The notes under the pieces were generated by a model that made no database searches, was not told the DNA's origin, and saw only the letters and a program-made list of their open reading frames with translations. A program made the translations under genes and the position numbers. Shown one piece after another: positions 34,893-44,233 of a stretch of DNA of 64,000 nucleotides; positions within the stretch are counted from its first letter, which is position 1, and each line of letters starts with the position of its first letter. Source of the DNA: Planctomycetes bacterium GWF2_41_51 (lineage in GTDB: Bacteria > Planctomycetota > Phycisphaerae > Sedimentisphaerales > UBA12454); NCBI GenBank assembly GCA_001825665.1, contig MHXZ01000087.1, positions 62,001 through 126,000 on the forward strand, read 5' to 3'.

Positions 34893-37800
34893 ATGGACAA
34901 ATTTTCTAATATCGAGGAATATAGAGAGCCAACAAAAGAGGAACATGAAAAGATTGTTCACTTCTTATGCAAAGAACATTTTCCCGAATCTATGAAGAAA
35001 CAAACAAGATTTTTTCATGAAGATGAACAAAAATATATTGAGCTTGAGCAATATGAAAGAAAAATTCTTCCTAATTATCTCAAGGCTGTATTGGAAAGCT
35101 TTAGCGTTGAATTCAGGATAATTTGTAAAAATATTGGCCATAAGGAATCTACAACTAATGTGTCAAGATTAACCAAAGCCATCAATTATTATCTAAAAGA
35201 ACTATGTAAAGAAAAAGGAGTCAGGCCGCCGATTCAATTATTTTTCTATCACAAAAATTATTCCGGCAGGGTTGTTAGCAATTTTAGATGTCATTTAGCT
35301 TGTGCGGAAGTTGGTACGCAGGATAACAACCGGCGCTATTCTTATAAGATTTGTCTCTTTGAAAAAGCTCAAAATGTCCTTGATTCCGGCAAAAAGCAAA
35401 CTGAAACAAAAGATAAAGTAATTAAACATCGGAGTGAAAATATTTTATGTTTACATAGTTCGGATCGCATTGGTTTGCGTAAGGCGATTTTGAAAGATCC
35501 TTTAGCTGACGCAGTTTCTTTAGAGGGCATTCATCATCCTGCTCATAATGAGATTTATAATCCAAATCAGCGCCTACGCATCGTTGGAAATCCTGGTTGT
35601 GGAAAGTCATTTTTTCTTTATCAACACCTTGCAACATTTAAAGATGCGGATATAGTAATTTTGACATCACTGGTTCTTACAGAGGTTGCCGAAGACCTTA
35701 GGCAATTGCGTCAGTCTGCCTGTCGCCCTTTGGTCATAATTATTGATAATTTGCATTATCATGTAGGAAAATTGCAATATTTCCCTGAAGTTTTGAGTAT
35801 TTTGCTGGGGCAATGCAAACACAACGAACAACCCGTAACGGTTTTGGTTACACATTGGAGTTCGGAACGATTGAAAATTGAACAAAGTATATCACAGTAC
35901 CATTGGGATTGCTGGGAATTTAAGGAAATCAATCTTGATAATCCACCACAAGAATTTATTTCAAAAATTGTTAAGTCGGTATGTGAGCATTTACTGATTG
36001 AAACTGATGAGGAGATGCAGAATGCTTTCGTACGGGAAATAATCAGATGGGAAAACACCCCAGCCTGCGCTGTTGCATCATTATGGTCGTATCGTAAAAA
36101 AAGTTTGAAAGGCAATGAGTTTTACTCAGTGGAACTTAAAGTACGGGAACGGTCTTGGCAGTATTTATTTAAAGAGCTTCAAAAGGAGAACGCTTCTGAA
36201 TGTATTACACTAATTAGGTCGCTTTCAGTTTCGCGGCGGTGTGCATCTAAATATGATTTAGCAACTATTCGAGAAATCGCTATTAAAGTCGGGAAAGAAT
36301 CTGACTCGGCTGTTGATTATGCGATAGAAAGACTCGAAGCTATGGGGTGGGTTAAACGAGATGGAGCTACACTTTATAGTCACGATCTACAGATATTTCC
36401 CTCAACAATCGGACTGCACAATGATAGTAAACCTTCACTCTTTTTAGAACGATTTAGCGAAATGATTATCAAAAATGAATTATTATCGTTGGAAACAGAT
36501 CGTATTACTGTATTGCATAATTTAAGTGAGATGTTTGAAGACATAGGGCAAATTCAAAAGTCGATTGAATTTAATAATATCATTCTTAATTGTGATTCTG
36601 AAAATGTAAGGGCACTATGTAATCGCGGGGCATTGCTTGTTAAGCATGGAAACATTGAAGAAGGTCTTTCGGATCTGCACAGGGCTACAGAAATTTCACC
36701 TGCTGATGTTAGAACAGCCCGAATTCGATATTTTACTTGTCACCATCTTGGACGCAGAGAAGATGCTGTTGAAACACTTCAGATACTTATGCAGAACTTG
36801 CACCCCGACTCACCAGATTTAGCTTTTGTTGCTCAAGCATTTGCAAATTTAAGGGAAACAAAACCTGCATTGAAATGTGTAAAGCAGTTTGTTCATACTA
36901 GACAAGATGATCCCGATGCATATGCTGTTTTTGCTCAAGTCCTCTGGTTGGCAGGTAAAAAGAAACAAGCAGAAACAATAATTGATCAGGCACTGAAGCG
37001 TTGGCCTAATGAGGGTAGATTACTATTTGTAAAGGCTGACTTCAAGAGGCGAACTCATATTGCAGAGAACATCCAAACCGCACTGCTATTAGCGGAAAAG
37101 GCTTTGCAAATAAAACCGAATGATCCCAATATATACACACTTGTAGCAATACTTAATCTGGAGGCAGGCAATATTAATAGAGGATCAGAAGTAGCGGAAA
37201 CAGGTACAGAACTATTTAAGTTTTGGCCCGACCTGCTTGCTGCTAGAGGGTTTGCTCTTGAACAACAAGGGAGATTTAAAGAAGCTTTATCGTTTTTGCT
37301 ACAGGCGAACGAAGAAAATGAAACTTTGTCAGAAACATATAGACCGTATTTTCTCCTTTGTCTAGGCAGAGTGTATTTGCGGCTCGGTGATAAGGTAAAT
37401 GCAGAGAACTACTTTGAACAGGCGGTGTCAGAAGGCGTGGACAAAACTGTTGCTACTATAGCTAAAGCAAAAACACTTCGTCTTACAGATAAAACCGAGG
37501 ATGCTATTCATGTTCTGGAAGAAGCGGTAAAAAATGTCAGCGATTCGCCTGACTTATGGACCACATTAGGCAATTATTATTTTTTATCAGGCCGTTATTA
37601 TCACTCAACTGAGGCTTTTAGAGCGGCAGGTAAGCTCAAGCCTAAAGACCCACAAATAATTTCTTTTTTAGGGGAATGTCTTATAATCGTTGGACGCCCC
37701 AAAGAAGCTCTGAAGGTTTGGAAGCAGGTTATAAAAATAAATCCAGAAGATGAGTATGCGTGGGGACGACTTGGAAGTTGTTTTTACGAATTATCCAAAT

Positions 37801-40031
37801 ATACTGCTGCTGCACGGACTTTTGAAACAGCTATTGCTAATGGTGATAATAGCTTTGAAACAAGCAGGGATTATGTTTTTACGCTTGTGCCACTTAAAAG
37901 ATTAGAAGATGCTTTAGCATATTGTGATAAGATGCTACTGCAGAATCAGAATAATGCTCTTGCTTACCTGTTGAAAGCACATTGTTATCTTGAACAAGGA
38001 AAGCATGAGGATGCAAAAAGTGCTGCATCAGAAGCATTGCGGTTAGGGGACGACAATGAAAATATCTGTCGTGAGCTTTGCGATATTTTTGGACGTATGG
38101 GCTTAATTGAAAAAGTAATATGTCTTTGGCGCAAATCACAACAACTTGGTTGGCACAGGGTTGTTATGACAGCCCAAGAAATTAATCGGTGCTTAGAGTT
38201 TCTATTCAAGCAATCTGACGATGTTTTGCTGATGGAATTTCTTGAGTATATCCATAAAACGTATAAACCTGATGAATTCATTATGACAAACATGGCACGC
38301 TGTGCTACACGGCTTGGACGTCAAGAGAGGGCTGTTGAAATATATGGGAATATTTTATGTTTAAACCCACTGAGTTTATCAGCTGTCGAGGAACGTGCTG
38401 AAATTTTACTCACTTTAAAACGCAGTGAAGAATTATTTTCACCTGTGAGTACGATGTACAAAGATTTACATCCTTGGCTTGCTGCGATTTATCTTGCCCA
38501 AGCGTTTGCTGTAGTTAAAGAAAAGGAGAAAACAATTGAAGCATTTCTGACCGCGGTAAAAGAACTACCTGATCCATCACCTGTAAATACGCCGTGTTTT
38601 GCAATGCAGCAATTCAAAGAAGTTGCAGAACATTTTGACATACGAAAGGAGCTTGAGAAAAAGTTCGAATCATCTGAATATACCCCTATGTCTGGGGCAG
38701 AGGCTCATTTAGCTGCGATTTTGACATCCAAAAGAGAATTTGAATTAAAATATCTTCGTACAGGCCATGAATTAGCCCCAAATCGTATTCTATTAAGTGT
38801 TGATTTGGCAATGGGAGAATTTTTTGCTGGAAATAAAGATAAAGCCATTGAATTGGCGCATTGTATTGCAGAATCTGAATCGCCAACTGCGATAGCCCTT
38901 GCTACTGCAGCAAATGTGCTTATAAAAAGCGGTGCATCGGCAGAGGATGGTTTATCATTAGCAGAGCGTGCTATCGAACTGGTAAAAGATCCTGATAGCG
39001 AATTATGGTATGCACAATTACAAAAAGCTGAGAGTTTGAACTGTCTCGGACGTTTCGAAGAAGCTTTAAAGGTGGGAAAAGTTGTACTATCATCAGTTAT
39101 GAATCCATCAACAGTCCTGGCTGTTTTGAGAAGTCTTAAATCTCTCAAGCGTTGGAAGGAAGCAGTAAAATTGGCAGAATTTGCAATGAAAAAGTTTCCC
39201 GATAACATCGAGATTAAAACAATTCTTGTATTTCTTTTAAATGTGGAAGGTAGGGATAAGGAATGTATGGAACTTGTCAAAAATATGGGTGTAAGAGGTG
39301 AAATTATGATTTCACCTCTGTTGTTAGATATGGGCGATTGCCTCGTTCGTGCTAAAGAATATGAGCAGGCAATAGAATGTTACCGAACTGCACGTGAAAA
39401 ATCAGAAAAAGTAAAAGATATAGAACTCTCGAATGATCTTATACTTAGGGCGATAAAGGGGGAAATAAAAACGGTTTTTAAGCAAGGAAAAAAGCAACAG
39501 GCTTTGGATATTCTTAATGCTTTTGATTCATCTCTTTGGTTACTAAAGGTTGAGATTTTAGCAGATATAGGGCACTTTGAAGAAGGAATGAATTTACTGG
39601 TTCAAAATATGGAACTTCAAGCAGAAGCAGGCCAGCCAGTCGATATAAAACCAATGGGGATTGCAATAAAGTGGCTTCCCAAATGCAAATCAGTACCACT
39701 TGTAGGGCTTCATATTGGAGCACTTTGGTTAGGATTAATGTGTTTACATACAGGTTGCTCGACCCAAACAAAAAAGTTTTTGAAGGTACTTTCAGTTTTG
39801 GATTGGAATTTGGCGCAGCGGGCAGCCAAAACAGGTAATCGTGAATCTAAGTTAGCTCTATCTATAATACAAAAAGCAAAAAACCTGTTAGAACAGCAAA
39901 AGTATAACTCACCAAAACAGTTGTCTTTAAAGAAAACACAACATACACCCACTATACTTGAAAGTTTAATGCGACATGTTTTGTATACAGAGTGGTCACA
40001 CTCCTCAAAAAAAGAAGCCAACCTCACTTAG
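34893..40031 (+). CDS. Giant P-loop NTPase with extended TPR array (STAND-like)
   Basis: This 1712-aa protein has three parts. The N-terminal ~200 residues are of unknown fold ('PPIQLFFYHKNYSG') and could be an effector. A P-loop at 232-239 ('GNPGCGKS') and a Walker B ending in D285 ('PLVIIIDNLHYH') form an NTPase region, followed by a winged-helix-like stretch (about 455-510). From about 540 to 1650 run tetratricopeptide repeats ('NVRALCNRGALLVKHGNIEE', 'AWGRLGSCFYELSKYTAAA'). Effector plus NTPase plus superstructure repeats is the STAND/Avs-type plan found in antiphage sensors. A bacterial signalling role is the alternative. Confidence 0.8.
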   Translation: MDKFSNIEEYREPTKEEHEKIVHFLCKEHFPESMKKQTRFFHEDEQKYIELEQYERKILPNYLKAVLESFSVEFRIICKNIGHKESTTNVSRLTKAINYYLKELCKEKGVRPPIQLFFYHKNYSGRVVSNFRCHLACAEVGTQDNNRRYSYKICLFEKAQNVLDSGKKQTETKDKVIKHRSENILCLHSSDRIGLRKAILKDPLADAVSLEGIHHPAHNEIYNPNQRLRIVGNPGCGKSFFLYQHLATFKDADIVILTSLVLTEVAEDLRQLRQSACRPLVIIIDNLHYHVGKLQYFPEVLSILLGQCKHNEQPVTVLVTHWSSERLKIEQSISQYHWDCWEFKEINLDNPPQEFISKIVKSVCEHLLIETDEEMQNAFVREIIRWENTPACAVASLWSYRKKSLKGNEFYSVELKVRERSWQYLFKELQKENASECITLIRSLSVSRRCASKYDLATIREIAIKVGKESDSAVDYAIERLEAMGWVKRDGATLYSHDLQIFPSTIGLHNDSKPSLFLERFSEMIIKNELLSLETDRITVLHNLSEMFEDIGQIQKSIEFNNIILNCDSENVRALCNRGALLVKHGNIEEGLSDLHRATEISPADVRTARIRYFTCHHLGRREDAVETLQILMQNLHPDSPDLAFVAQAFANLRETKPALKCVKQFVHTRQDDPDAYAVFAQVLWLAGKKKQAETIIDQALKRWPNEGRLLFVKADFKRRTHIAENIQTALLLAEKALQIKPNDPNIYTLVAILNLEAGNINRGSEVAETGTELFKFWPDLLAARGFALEQQGRFKEALSFLLQANEENETLSETYRPYFLLCLGRVYLRLGDKVNAENYFEQAVSEGVDKTVATIAKAKTLRLTDKTEDAIHVLEEAVKNVSDSPDLWTTLGNYYFLSGRYYHSTEAFRAAGKLKPKDPQIISFLGECLIIVGRPKEALKVWKQVIKINPEDEYAWGRLGSCFYELSKYTAAARTFETAIANGDNSFETSRDYVFTLVPLKRLEDALAYCDKMLLQNQNNALAYLLKAHCYLEQGKHEDAKSAASEALRLGDDNENICRELCDIFGRMGLIEKVICLWRKSQQLGWHRVVMTAQEINRCLEFLFKQSDDVLLMEFLEYIHKTYKPDEFIMTNMARCATRLGRQERAVEIYGNILCLNPLSLSAVEERAEILLTLKRSEELFSPVSTMYKDLHPWLAAIYLAQAFAVVKEKEKTIEAFLTAVKELPDPSPVNTPCFAMQQFKEVAEHFDIRKELEKKFESSEYTPMSGAEAHLAAILTSKREFELKYLRTGHELAPNRILLSVDLAMGEFFAGNKDKAIELAHCIAESESPTAIALATAANVLIKSGASAEDGLSLAERAIELVKDPDSELWYAQLQKAESLNCLGRFEEALKVGKVVLSSVMNPSTVLAVLRSLKSLKRWKEAVKLAEFAMKKFPDNIEIKTILVFLLNVEGRDKECMELVKNMGVRGEIMISPLLLDMGDCLVRAKEYEQAIECYRTAREKSEKVKDIELSNDLILRAIKGEIKTVFKQGKKQQALDILNAFDSSLWLLKVEILADIGHFEEGMNLLVQNMELQAEAGQPVDIKPMGIAIKWLPKCKSVPLVGLHIGALWLGLMCLHTGCSTQTKKFLKVLSVLDWNLAQRAAKTGNRESKLALSIIQKAKNLLEQQKYNSPKQLSLKKTQHTPTILESLMRHVLYTEWSHSSKKEANLT

Positions 40032-40065
40032 TAGTACTGGTGACAACGTTAATGTATGGAATTCA

Positions 40066-40094
40066 AAAAAATAAGGGAGCAATTGTTGCTCCCT
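40066..40094 (-). terminator. Intrinsic terminator of the 89-aa gene (possibly bidirectional)
   Basis: A 9-bp stem AGGGAGCAA/TTGCTCCCT (40074-40082 and 40086-40094) encloses a 3-base loop. On the - strand it is followed by TTATTTTTT, a good U-tract, just after the small gene at 40109. It could also stop the giant gene from the + side. Confidence 0.7.
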
Positions 40095-40108
40095 ATTCTT
40101 CAATAAAA

Positions 40109-40378
40109 TTAATTTCTTGCTTTTTCAGCATCCTCAATCAGTTTTGATGCCTGCTTTTTGGTAAGGCCTTCTGATATTTCTATCCCAAGACCTTTCAAAT
40201 AGCTAAGCTGCTTTGGTGTTGCCGGCATATCAGTTTTATAGCCTTTCTGTATTGCAGCAGCACGAGCATCTTTTCGCATTTCCTGTAAAATTACTATTGC
40301 ATCACTGCCAGTAAATTTTGCTTTTATCAGCTCGAGCATAAATGCATATTCATTAATGTTTGCTTGTATGTTATCCAT
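40109..40378 (-). CDS. Small protein with ATPKQ-type C-terminal motif
   Basis: This 89-aa protein ends in 'ATPKQLSYLKGLGIEISEGL' followed by 'TKKQASKLIEDAEKA'. This SAP-like helical motif is common in phage and plasmid proteins. A degenerate form is present in the 102-aa product at 41446 ('PTAEQLELMNLLYIPY'), so the two genes are related. Its function is probably DNA binding. A Shine-Dalgarno-like AGGAGG lies just upstream, and the terminator at 40066 closes the gene. Confidence 0.6.
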   Translation of the reverse strand: MDNIQANINEYAFMLELIKAKFTGSDAIVILQEMRKDARAAAIQKGYKTDMPATPKQLSYLKGLGIEISEGLTKKQASKLIEDAEKARN

Positions 40379-40403
40379 TTTTTTGATTACCTCCTTTCAA
40401 TTA

Positions 40404-40467
40404 CTTTGAGGCTTAACAGCCCCATATGATTTCACTCATAGGGGCGTCAATAAAAAACGCCTCAAAG
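40404..40467. other. Nested inverted repeat / hairpin in a 330-base gap
   Basis: Outer arms CTTTGAGGC (40404-40412) and GCCTCAAAG (40459-40467) are perfect, and inner arms GCCCC (40419-40423) and GGGGC (40441-40445) nest inside. It lies 26 bases upstream of the 89-aa gene (- strand) and could be a leader attenuator or protein-binding site. The remaining gap to 40710 has only the repeat C1 and an AT-rich stretch. Confidence 0.5.
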
Positions 40468-40570
40468 AACAACTGTGAACTTCTGTCTCGAAGAGAAAAA
40501 ATCTAAAAGGTTAGCTGACTATGGAAGCGCCTTTTACATTTTTTAAGAAGTGAACATCTATATTTTCACC

Positions 40571-40601
40571 TGCTGTCTGCAAGACCAAAACCTTAAAATG
40601 G
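40571..40601. repeat. Repeat C, copy 1
   Basis: 'TGCTGTCTGCAAGACCAAAACCTTAAAATGG' is nearly repeated at 42564-42594, with the same order of weaker similarities after it ('CTTTTTATGGTTTTGAA' against 'CTTTTATGGCTTTGAA', and 'AAAGTCGGTAG' against 'AAAGTCGGTTAG'). Confidence 0.6.
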
Positions 40602-40710
40602 ATTTGAGTGTGCAAATATAATCACGAATAGACTTTTTATGGTTTTGAAGACATGGAAAAGTCGGTAGAAATAAAGGTCGAAAAAAAAATAAAGATAAAA
40701 ACATAAAAAA

Positions 40711-40938
40711 TTAAATTATCGACATCAAATATTCCAGAGAATTAACAGCAGGGATATTTTGACGCTTTTTATGGTGCTTAATCTGGATTTTAATCTCTTT
40801 GACGAGTTTATTCTGCAAAGTTCGAGCATCAAATAAATCTAAATCGCAACTTTCACATATCAATATCTGTTTACCAGCTTTTTCATCTGTGACAGGGATT
40901 TCACCTTTTCTCTTTTTGCATAAATCACATTTTATCAT
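40711..40938 (-). CDS. Small zinc-ribbon protein
   Basis: The ATG at 40938 gives a 75-aa protein; longer starts upstream add unlikely residues. Two pairs, 'KCDLCKKRKGE' (CxxC) and 'LICESCDLDLF' (CxxC), make a zinc ribbon. The C-terminus is basic ('KEIKIQIKHHKKRQN'). It is probably DNA binding or an adaptor. It lies directly downstream of the 144-aa gene. Confidence 0.5.
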   Translation of the reverse strand: MIKCDLCKKRKGEIPVTDEKAGKQILICESCDLDLFDARTLQNKLVKEIKIQIKHHKKRQNIPAVNSLEYLMSII

Positions 40939-40997
40939 TTTACCAACTGATATAAGGATATGGTTCAAGTCCATTGTCCTGCAATTCAATGCCGAAT

Positions 40998-41432
40998 TCA
41001 AAAAAACTTAAACACGCTTTCCAGCCACATAACAGCAAACCTGAAATCTTCTACTGCATCCATTTTTATTTCACTATAAATATTTGATTTTTGAAGTATT
41101 TGCATAACCAATTTATTTTGGCTCATTTGTTTTTCAAGATGCTCTTGTTCGGTTGTTTGGAAATCTGAACCTGTATAAGCACATATCAAATATCTAAACC
41201 CAAGTTCTTTTAAAATCTCAAAATTGCTTTTAAAATCATATGGTATTTTTTCCTGCTTATCCCAGTATTTGTCAACACTAAACAGCATTCTAAGAAAAGC
41301 ATTCTCACTTCGCATACCAATAGATGCTCTTAAATAACCTACATCACCAGCATCAATAGAAAAACCTGTCATTTGCTTTTCAGCATCCTCTTTGGTTTTA
41401 CCTTTCCACTCCATATAAATATCTGTTCCCAT
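40998..41432 (-). CDS. Unknown 144-aa protein
   Basis: I choose the ATG at 41432 ('MGTDIYMEWKGKTKED'); a TTG 15 codons upstream is in frame and an AGGAGG lies between them, so the start is not settled. 'GFSIDAGDVGYLRASIGM' looks like the repeated N-terminus of phage/plasmid proteins that act on structured RNA or DNA, but I do not recognise a family. It follows the 102-aa gene with a short gap. Confidence 0.5.
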   Translation of the reverse strand: MGTDIYMEWKGKTKEDAEKQMTGFSIDAGDVGYLRASIGMRSENAFLRMLFSVDKYWDKQEKIPYDFKSNFEILKELGFRYLICAYTGSDFQTTEQEHLEKQMSQNKLVMQILQKSNIYSEIKMDAVEDFRFAVMWLESVFKFF

Positions 41433-41445
41433 TTTTAAAATATAT

Positions 41446-41754
41446 CTAACTCCTACACCTCCTTTCAGTAATTTCAATATGAAGGTTCTGCGAATTTTTG
41501 GCAGTTATATCTGCTAAAATTGAGGCAAAAATTCGCTGGCATCTGGTATCTATAAGCTGTTGAGCTTGCTTTCTGGAAATAGCTGATGTATATGGGATAT
41601 ACAAAAGATTCATAAGCTCTAATTGCTCTGCTGTTGGCTCATTAATCAATTTTGAATATAGCATTGATACCAGCTTTACTTTTGCTGAATCAATAACAGC
41701 TATTAGCTCCTCAATTAACTCAATTTCTTGTTTGTATGAATTTGTTTTTTTCAT
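41446..41754 (-). CDS. Small helical protein with degenerate ATPKQ motif
   Basis: From the ATG at 41754 the protein is 102 aa and begins 'MKKTNSYKQEIELIEELIAV'. The middle 'PTAEQLELMNLLYIPYTSAI' followed by 'SRKQAQQLIDT' matches the motif of the 89-aa protein at 40109. The ATG sits inside repeat A, and the first eight residues resemble those of the next gene ('MEKINSHKQK'). The two genes therefore share a duplicated leader and N-terminus but have different bodies. Confidence 0.5.
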   Translation of the reverse strand: MKKTNSYKQEIELIEELIAVIDSAKVKLVSMLYSKLINEPTAEQLELMNLLYIPYTSAISRKQAQQLIDTRCQRIFASILADITAKNSQNLHIEITERRCRS

Positions 41755-41791
41755 AGCGTCTCTGATTTTTCCGCCTTTTACATTTTTAGCG
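41752..41791. repeat. Repeat A, copy 1 (leader of the 102-aa gene)
   Basis: 'CATAGCGTCTCTGATTTTTC' and the bases after it are nearly identical over about 40 bases to 42223-42263. In both copies CAT is the complement of the start codon. Confidence 0.7.
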
Positions 41792-41806
41792 AATGCGACC
41801 CTCAAA

Positions 41807-41853
41807 GGGGAAAAATCTAAAAGGTTAGGAAAAATAGCGTTAAGTGGAAAAAA
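41807..41853. repeat. Repeat B, copy 1
   Basis: A 47-base stretch with 'GGGGAAAAATCTAAAAGGTT' and 'AGGAAAAATAGCGTTAAGTG' recurs at 42432-42480 with a few changes. A shorter related block ('GAGAAAAAATCTAAAAGGTT') is at 40493-40514. Confidence 0.65.
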
Positions 41854-42024
41854 CAAATAACAAACAGAAATTTCTTTATAATGAGCTAATAGCAAATATT
41901 CAGCTTGTTGAATTAAGATTGCAAATTTCTATTCTAAAGTATGAAGACAGCAAGTGCAGCACACTCTCCCATTTGCAGGCCGTGCTACAATCGCATAAAT
42001 TTCCACACTTGCAGGAAACGATTT

Positions 42025-42225
42025 TCACGTATTTGCACAATATTTTTCCATCTTCCTGTCAAAATCAATATAGTTGAATGAACTGTCAACTTCTCTAAAT
42101 TGCTTCAATGCCAAATCAATGAAATAAGATTTATCAGGTATTCTCAAGATTGGCAGTGCTGCTACTGCTGGCAAATCTTTCAATTCAATTTTAGATTTTT
42201 GTTTATGTGAATTTATTTTTTCCAT
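42025..42225 (-). CDS. Small protein sharing a duplicated leader with the 102-aa gene
   Basis: This 66-aa protein reads 'MEKINSHKQKSKIELKDL', then 'RIPDKSYFIDLALKQFREVD'. I recognise no family. Its start lies inside repeat A copy 2, and its first residues resemble the start of the 102-aa protein at 41446. This supports translation even though no strong ribosome-binding site is seen. Confidence 0.4.
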   Translation of the reverse strand: MEKINSHKQKSKIELKDLPAVAALPILRIPDKSYFIDLALKQFREVDSSFNYIDFDRKMEKYCANT

Positions 42226-42263
42226 AGCGTCTCTGATTTTTCCGCCTTTTACGTTTTTAGCGA
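42223..42263. repeat. Repeat A, copy 2 (leader of the 66-aa gene)
   Basis: Near-identical to 41752-41791, differing at about one position in the first 40 bases. Confidence 0.7.
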
Positions 42264-42301
42264 GAATTGCGAGCGAAACCTCTGCATTCGGAGCGACCCT
42301 G

Positions 42302-42319
42302 TGCTTTATTCATAAAGCA
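42302..42319. promoter_or_regulatory. Short perfect hairpin TGCTTTAT-TC-ATAAAGCA
   Basis: Eight-base arms with a 2-base centre make a compact dyad, more like an operator than a terminator, because no U-tract follows on either strand. The target gene may be the 66-aa gene, whose start is about 80 bases away. Confidence 0.4.
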
Positions 42320-42431
42320 AAACATACAAGCCCGAAACCCTCTGAAAATGATTAAGCACCGAAGGCTTGATTTCGCCAGAAATTGATTAATGAATTTTGC
42401 GAGCTGGCAAGGAAAAGCTTGTTTGTTTTAA

Positions 42432-42480
42432 GGGGAAAAACCTAAAAGCTTAGGAAAAATAGCGTAAAATGGAAAAAATA
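42432..42480. repeat. Repeat B, copy 2
   Basis: Near-copy of 41807-41853; differences include CCTAAAAGCT for TCTAAAAGGT and AGCGTAAAATGG for AGCGTTAAGTGG. Confidence 0.65.
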
Positions 42481-42563
42481 AATTACAACATAATAATATC
42501 TTAATTGATAATATACCAGTACGACTGAAGTGAATAAAATTTCACGCTTTAAGAGCTTACTTC

Positions 42564-42594
42564 TTGCCGTCTGCAAGACCAAAGCCTTAAATGG
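42564..42594. repeat. Repeat C, copy 2
   Basis: Near-copy of 40571-40601 about 2 kb away, in the same orientation. Together the two copies bracket the small genes at 40.7-42.2 kb. Confidence 0.6.
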
Positions 42595-42859
42595 TTAATC
42601 GAGCACCCTCGCATTCTTTGCGAGATGCCTTTTATGGCTTTGAATTTGCATAATCGTTAGAAAGCTACTAAAGTCGGTTAGCCTGTATGGTAAGATGGAA
42701 ACAGAAATTGAAAGATAAATTGTTGAAGAAATAATATTTTTATTTAGATTCTGATATTTCATGCCAAATTAAGAATAGAAAACATTTTGTAATTATATTT
42801 GTTTCTATAAATTACTTACAAATTACAAAATATAGGAGCTTGATTCAATCAATCTTGGT

Positions 42860-44221
42860 TTAAGCATTTTGATCAGTGGAATGGGTTAATTCTATGAAGG
42901 CGGCACATGCTTTGATTAGATGTCTACCAGAATTAAACGCTTCTTTGCACTGATGTTTGTGAAACCAGTCACAACGAGGGCATATCGCCTCCGATGGATT
43001 ATGTGTCATGCAGAGTTCTTCCTCAATTTTGAGATCGTTGCGGGCCAATTCAGCTGAATGGAAAAAAATAGCCAATTCCTGATCACGCATCCTTTCGGGA
43101 AAAACCTGGGGTAACTCATGAAAGAATGCTGTAATGATATTTTCTAAATTGCTTGCCCGTGCTGCCTTGATTTTCTCACATAGATTTTCATTTTTCAGAA
43201 AACCTGTTTTCTTAAGAGCTTCCTTTACGGCCTTATGACACCACTGCCCCATTTCGGGTCTTGCCTTGGCCACAAAATTTAAATATCGCTCGACACCACC
43301 ATTGATCAATGATTCAATAGGTTGTAGACAAAATATTTCACTAAACAAACCTCGCCACTGAATGTCGCCATAAGTACGAAAGAAGCAACAGATTTGAACG
43401 CGATTCTCTTCAGCAGCATAAGCTTCCAGCTTCATATCATGGGCCAAGTTCTCATCTGCTGTGCCTATCGACAAATTCTTAGTATCTTGAGCCAAACGTA
43501 CAGATCGGTAAAACCATGGCAGAGCTTGATAAAGAAGTTCGAATTGGCTTTCGATAGAAGGTGCAATTTTAGCATCCCTTACAAACGTTTCACCACGCTC
43601 AATATAACTAACTGCCAAATTTCGGATGTTTTCTGGCTGAAGTATTTCTTCTGCGATTTTGTCATAGTGAAAGTCCTCATCAGTCTCAATCTCATCTATT
43701 ATTCCTCGCAATTTTTCGTAGCAACGGATCGGCATGAGAAGAACTCGCTGATAAAGAAACTCAATCGACTTCTTAAGTTCTTCTTTCGGGTTTATGGTTA
43801 ACAAACGTAACGAATTCAAAGCCTCGCGAGATGCGTCGATTTCGGAAGTGTGAAAGTGTGCACATGTTGTAATCAAATCTCCGGATACCGATCTCAGAAA
43901 TTGTACATCATTGCGGAGATGACTGTCTTCGGCTTCGTATAAATTTGCCCAAAAAGTGAATATTCCTTGGGCGACAAACAACTCTTCTCTCGCTTGTGAC
44001 AATAGGTGCGGTAGTATTATCTCCATAGGAGGAATGTGCGAAAGCATTGCATTATGGTTTCGAGATCCTATACGTATCTGATGTAACAGGTGCGACTTAA
44101 TTTCGTCTTTGGTGGTGGCCATATTAAGACATCGCAACGTATTTGCCTTCATGAGACGCCAACGAGCGCCATAATAGAGGCACAATGCCCGAAGAAAATC
44201 CTGTTGAGGGTTGAAATCCAT
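42860..44221 (-). CDS. Unknown 453-aa helical protein with C-terminal Cys/His cluster
   Basis: I do not recognise this protein. It is almost wholly alpha-helical and rich in Leu and Arg ('HLLSQAREELFVAQGIFTFW', 'ELLYQALPWFYRSVRLAQD'), like TPR/HEAT-type scaffolds. The end carries a probable metal site ('CPRCDWFHKHQC', with an upstream 'CMTHNP'). It begins 12 bases after the 189-aa membrane protein gene, so both are one operon. The pair lies among defence-type genes, which makes an immunity or toxin role possible but unproven. Confidence 0.5.
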   Translation of the reverse strand: MDFNPQQDFLRALCLYYGARWRLMKANTLRCLNMATTKDEIKSHLLHQIRIGSRNHNAMLSHIPPMEIILPHLLSQAREELFVAQGIFTFWANLYEAEDSHLRNDVQFLRSVSGDLITTCAHFHTSEIDASREALNSLRLLTINPKEELKKSIEFLYQRVLLMPIRCYEKLRGIIDEIETDEDFHYDKIAEEILQPENIRNLAVSYIERGETFVRDAKIAPSIESQFELLYQALPWFYRSVRLAQDTKNLSIGTADENLAHDMKLEAYAAEENRVQICCFFRTYGDIQWRGLFSEIFCLQPIESLINGGVERYLNFVAKARPEMGQWCHKAVKEALKKTGFLKNENLCEKIKAARASNLENIITAFFHELPQVFPERMRDQELAIFFHSAELARNDLKIEEELCMTHNPSEAICPRCDWFHKHQCKEAFNSGRHLIKACAAFIELTHSTDQNA

Positions 44222-44233
44222 ACAATGGTTCTT

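Larger units (their letters stand above)
42226..42859. other. 634-base intergenic stretch without a gene
   Basis: No convincing coding frame is visible. The stretch holds the rest of repeat A copy 2, an 18-bp hairpin at 42302, repeat B copy 2 and repeat C copy 2, then AT-rich DNA reaching the 453-aa gene. The arrangement looks like a regulatory or recombination-prone region, not an origin with regular iterons. Confidence 0.6.
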
